Source of the DNA: Streptomyces sp. GS7
Lineage (GTDB): Bacteria; Actinomycetota; Actinomycetes; Streptomycetales; Streptomycetaceae
Length of the DNA stretch: 64,000 nucleotides
Reading direction: 5' to 3'
Assembly (NCBI RefSeq): GCF_009834125.1
Contig: NZ_CP047146.1
Span: forward strand, 1,109,501-1,173,500
The notes under the pieces were generated by a model that worked only from the letters and a program-made list of their open reading frames with translations, ran no database searches and had not been told where the DNA came from. This document shows, piece by piece, positions 62,220 through 64,000 of this stretch (its first letter is position 1; each line of letters begins with the position of its first letter). The translations under genes were made by a program, and so were the position numbers.

Positions 62220-62999
62220 ATGAGTACCGACCAGCCCCGGCCCGGCCCCGGTGAACCGCCGGAGGACGAGCCGTTCCTGAAGAAGCCGTCGGAGCCCCCG
62301 GCGGGCGGCGCCCCGTCCAACGGCGCACCGCGCAACGGCTCCGCGCAGGGCGCCGGACCGGGCGGCGAGGGCGGCGCCCCACCCCCGCCCGGCACCCCGC
62401 CACCCCCGGGCGGAACCCCACCCCCCGGCGGTCCGCCCCCGGGGGGTCCGCCTCCCGGTGGCCCGCCGCCCCCGCCCGGTGGCCCCCCGCCGTCCTACGG
62501 TGGCGGCCCCTACGGCGCGGGGGAGTACGGGGCCGATCCGCTGGCCGGGATGCCGCCGCTGGCGAACCGCGGCAAGCGGCTGCTCGCCCGCATCATCGAC
62601 GCGATCATCATCGGCGTACCGGTCTCCCTGATCATGAACGCGATCGTCGGCTGGGTGGACTACTTCAGCACCAACAACGTCGAGACCAGCAAGCAGGCGA
62701 CGGTGTCCGGTGTGACGATGCTGGTGTACCTGGTCTACGAGGGGCTGATGCTGACGAGCCGTGGGCAGACCGTCGGCAAGATGGCGATGAAGATCCGGGT
62801 CGCGATGCTCTCCAACGGGTCGGTGCCGACCACGCAGGCCGGCTGGACCCGGGCCGCCGTCTACACCCTGCCGGAGATCGTGCCGTGCTGCGGCTTCGTC
62901 TTCTGGCTGGTCAACGTCCTGTGGTGCACCTGGGACAAGCCGTACCAGCAGTGCCTGCACGACAAGGCGGCCCGGACCGTGGTGGTGGCCACGGACTGA
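62220..62999 (+). CDS. RDD-family membrane protein
   Basis: A 259-residue paralogue of the upstream gene. An extremely proline/glycine-rich N-terminus (~60-110, repeats of GGxPPPG) leads into the RDD domain (LANRGKRLLARIIDAIIIGVPVSLIMNAIVG, GQTVGKMAMKIRV) with several helices and a C-terminal CLHDKAARTVVV motif shared with the neighbour (CWHDKFARTFV). The two proteins probably form a complex or are duplicates. It starts 90 bases after its neighbour. Confidence 0.88.
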   Translation: MSTDQPRPGPGEPPEDEPFLKKPSEPPAGGAPSNGAPRNGSAQGAGPGGEGGAPPPPGTPPPPGGTPPPGGPPPGGPPPGGPPPPPGGPPPSYGGGPYGAGEYGADPLAGMPPLANRGKRLLARIIDAIIIGVPVSLIMNAIVGWVDYFSTNNVETSKQATVSGVTMLVYLVYEGLMLTSRGQTVGKMAMKIRVAMLSNGSVPTTQAGWTRAAVYTLPEIVPCCGFVFWLVNVLWCTWDKPYQQCLHDKAARTVVVATD

Positions 63000-63017
63000 G
63001 CGGGCGCCGGCGCCGGG

Positions 63018-63332
63018 TCAGCGGGAGTGCTCGCCGACCCGGGCCCCGGCGCGCGGACGCGGCGGCGCGAAGCGCTCGGCCGGGGCCGGTACCGCCGTCA
63101 ACGGGGCGGGCGCGGCGGGGGACTTGACGCGGGCGGTGTGCCGGCGGACCACCCGTGACATGCCGGGCATCGGGACCGTCATCGCGACCAGCAGCCCGAG
63201 CCCCAGCCCGGCGATGGCAATGACCGCGACCCCGATCCCGGTCTGCGTCTGGGAGAGCAGCAGCATCGCGAGGGTGGAGAGAAAGACGGTGGCCGAACCG
63301 TAGACGAGCTGGGTGGCAGTCGGACGAGGCAT
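63018..63332 (-). CDS. Small membrane protein, function unknown
   Basis: A 104-residue protein with two hydrophobic helices (LVYGSATVFLSTLAMLLLSQ, IGVAVIAIAGLGLGLLVAMTV) and a Pro/Ala/Arg-rich cytoplasmic tail. It converges with the second RDD gene, leaving 18 bases. Homologous small proteins are common in Streptomyces; no function is known to me. Confidence 0.75.
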   Translation of the reverse strand: MPRPTATQLVYGSATVFLSTLAMLLLSQTQTGIGVAVIAIAGLGLGLLVAMTVPMPGMSRVVRRHTARVKSPAAPAPLTAVPAPAERFAPPRPRAGARVGEHSR

Positions 63333-64000
63333 GGCGGAATCCGTCCTCGGAGGGTCGGCAGGGGGGTCGGCTCAAGGGCGCGCCATCGGACGAGCCTACG
63401 GTCCCTTCTGCCCGAGCGGAACGCCAGGTAAGCGTGACCTTACCCACGGGTCGGAAGCACAGGGGGCGCACGGGCTCGTTGCAGGTTTGCCCGACAAGAA
63501 CCCCCCAAAGACGTCCTGCCTGTTGAGGGCGGGGGCGCATGCCCGGCGGGCATATACCTCGGCTGCCGAAGGGCCCCCGGCTCCGCCCGGATCGGGGAAA
63601 AATTTTCCGGTGCGCGGTGTCCGATATCCGTAACACGCGGGCTGGGTAAGGCGGTTGATCAAGTGGGGTGCCGTAGAGGGGAGTTGGGACCGGATGCTCC
63701 GGTTCCGCCGCCGGCGCCTCCGCGTACCGAAGCGGCATGCGGGTGGACGGCGGCGTCGGCCGGCCCCGTCGCCGGGTGGACCCTCCCCGGCGACGGGCGG
63801 ATCCCTCCGCCGCCGGGCCGCCCGTTCCTGACACCGGCCCCCGGATCGTGATCGGCGGGAAGGTCGAGAGGCGGCTCGGTGATAACGCCCATATGAGCCC
63901 CGTAGGTAAATGAAAAATAAAAATCGCAGGTCAGGGCCCTACCGGCCGATACCCCCTAGCGGGCGGTGGTCGACTCACGTTTAGATGCGTCCTACAGTTC
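63333..64000. other. Right-end intergenic region
   Basis: About 670 bases without a supportable gene. It contains AT-rich patches, a 13-base near-palindrome GGAAAAATTTTCC (63596-63608) and an A-rich tract around 63911-63926, and probably the promoters of the membrane protein gene and of a gene beyond the edge. Short frames here (63659-63892, 63663-63851) are proline-rich shadows. Confidence 0.6.

Noticed and set aside
63659..63892. Proline/glycine-rich frames near the right edge
   Set aside because: Overlapping frames on both strands without ribosome sites or family features.

Overview
The window is a piece of a Streptomyces chromosome. The base composition is very GC-rich, GTG and TTG starts are common, and the gene content is actinomycete-specific (twin PkaA/PkaB-type kinases, an SsgA-like protein, a DUF397/HTH pair, a LAETG sortase substrate, DUF3039). 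From memory, the gene order follows the conserved core of S. coelicolor around SCO2974 to SCO2921, read in reverse. This synteny supports names such as pkaA, pkaB, hpd and ssgG, but it was not checked by search.

Layout. 1-5.1 kb: start of a sugar-type ABC lipoprotein, an 840-base gene-poor gap with an 18-bp tandem repeat, and a large FHA/FtsK-type ATPase. 5.1-15.2 kb: two Ser/Thr kinases, prfB, a LAETG cell-wall protein, ftsE-ftsX, a C-terminal processing protease, smpB and the tmRNA gene ssrA. 15.5-23 kb: lipoprotein, a stand-alone asparagine-synthetase-like cyclase with a 15-codon ORF upstream, narK, a HemD/winged-helix protein, a methyltransferase and a CGNR regulator. 23-33.8 kb: a HelD/HelR-type RNA polymerase motor, a 31-codon ORF with its own terminator, malic enzyme, HU, a HAD phosphatase and GntR regulator beside a decayed ABC importer, murA and yqgE. 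34-42.4 kb: two conserved small proteins, a GH20 hexosaminidase and a three-gene molybdenum hydroxylase operon. 42.4-47.4 kb: a tRNA-Cys with a degenerate tandem copy, a hydrolase relic, a DEAD/DEAH helicase, an IclR regulator and a Lon-type secreted protease. 47.5-64 kb: osmoprotectant ABC operon, Lrp regulator and hpd, glycolate-oxidase-type flavoprotein, DinB, cupin, HTH/DUF397 locus, L7/L12-like protein, flavoprotein disulfide reductase, ssgG, two RDD membrane proteins.

Working units. FtsE/FtsX with the periplasmic protease, SsgG and MurA concern the cell wall and division. The two kinases diverge from an FHA-domain ATPase, a plausible phosphothreonine reader for them. SmpB and tmRNA are adjacent and form the trans-translation pair. 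The osmoprotectant operon is translationally coupled throughout. The Lrp regulator is divergent from hpd (tyrosine catabolism) with two direct repeats between them.

The most interesting points are: the orphan macrocyclase-like enzyme with a tiny candidate peptide gene; the molybdenum hydroxylase whose Fe-S subunit carries a ~437-residue disordered extension with five tryptophan motifs and whose molybdopterin subunit appears to lack the catalytic glutamate; an ABC importer fused and truncated by two internal deletions; and a tandem tRNA-Cys pseudogene. No CRISPR array, insertion sequence or complete mobile element was seen.
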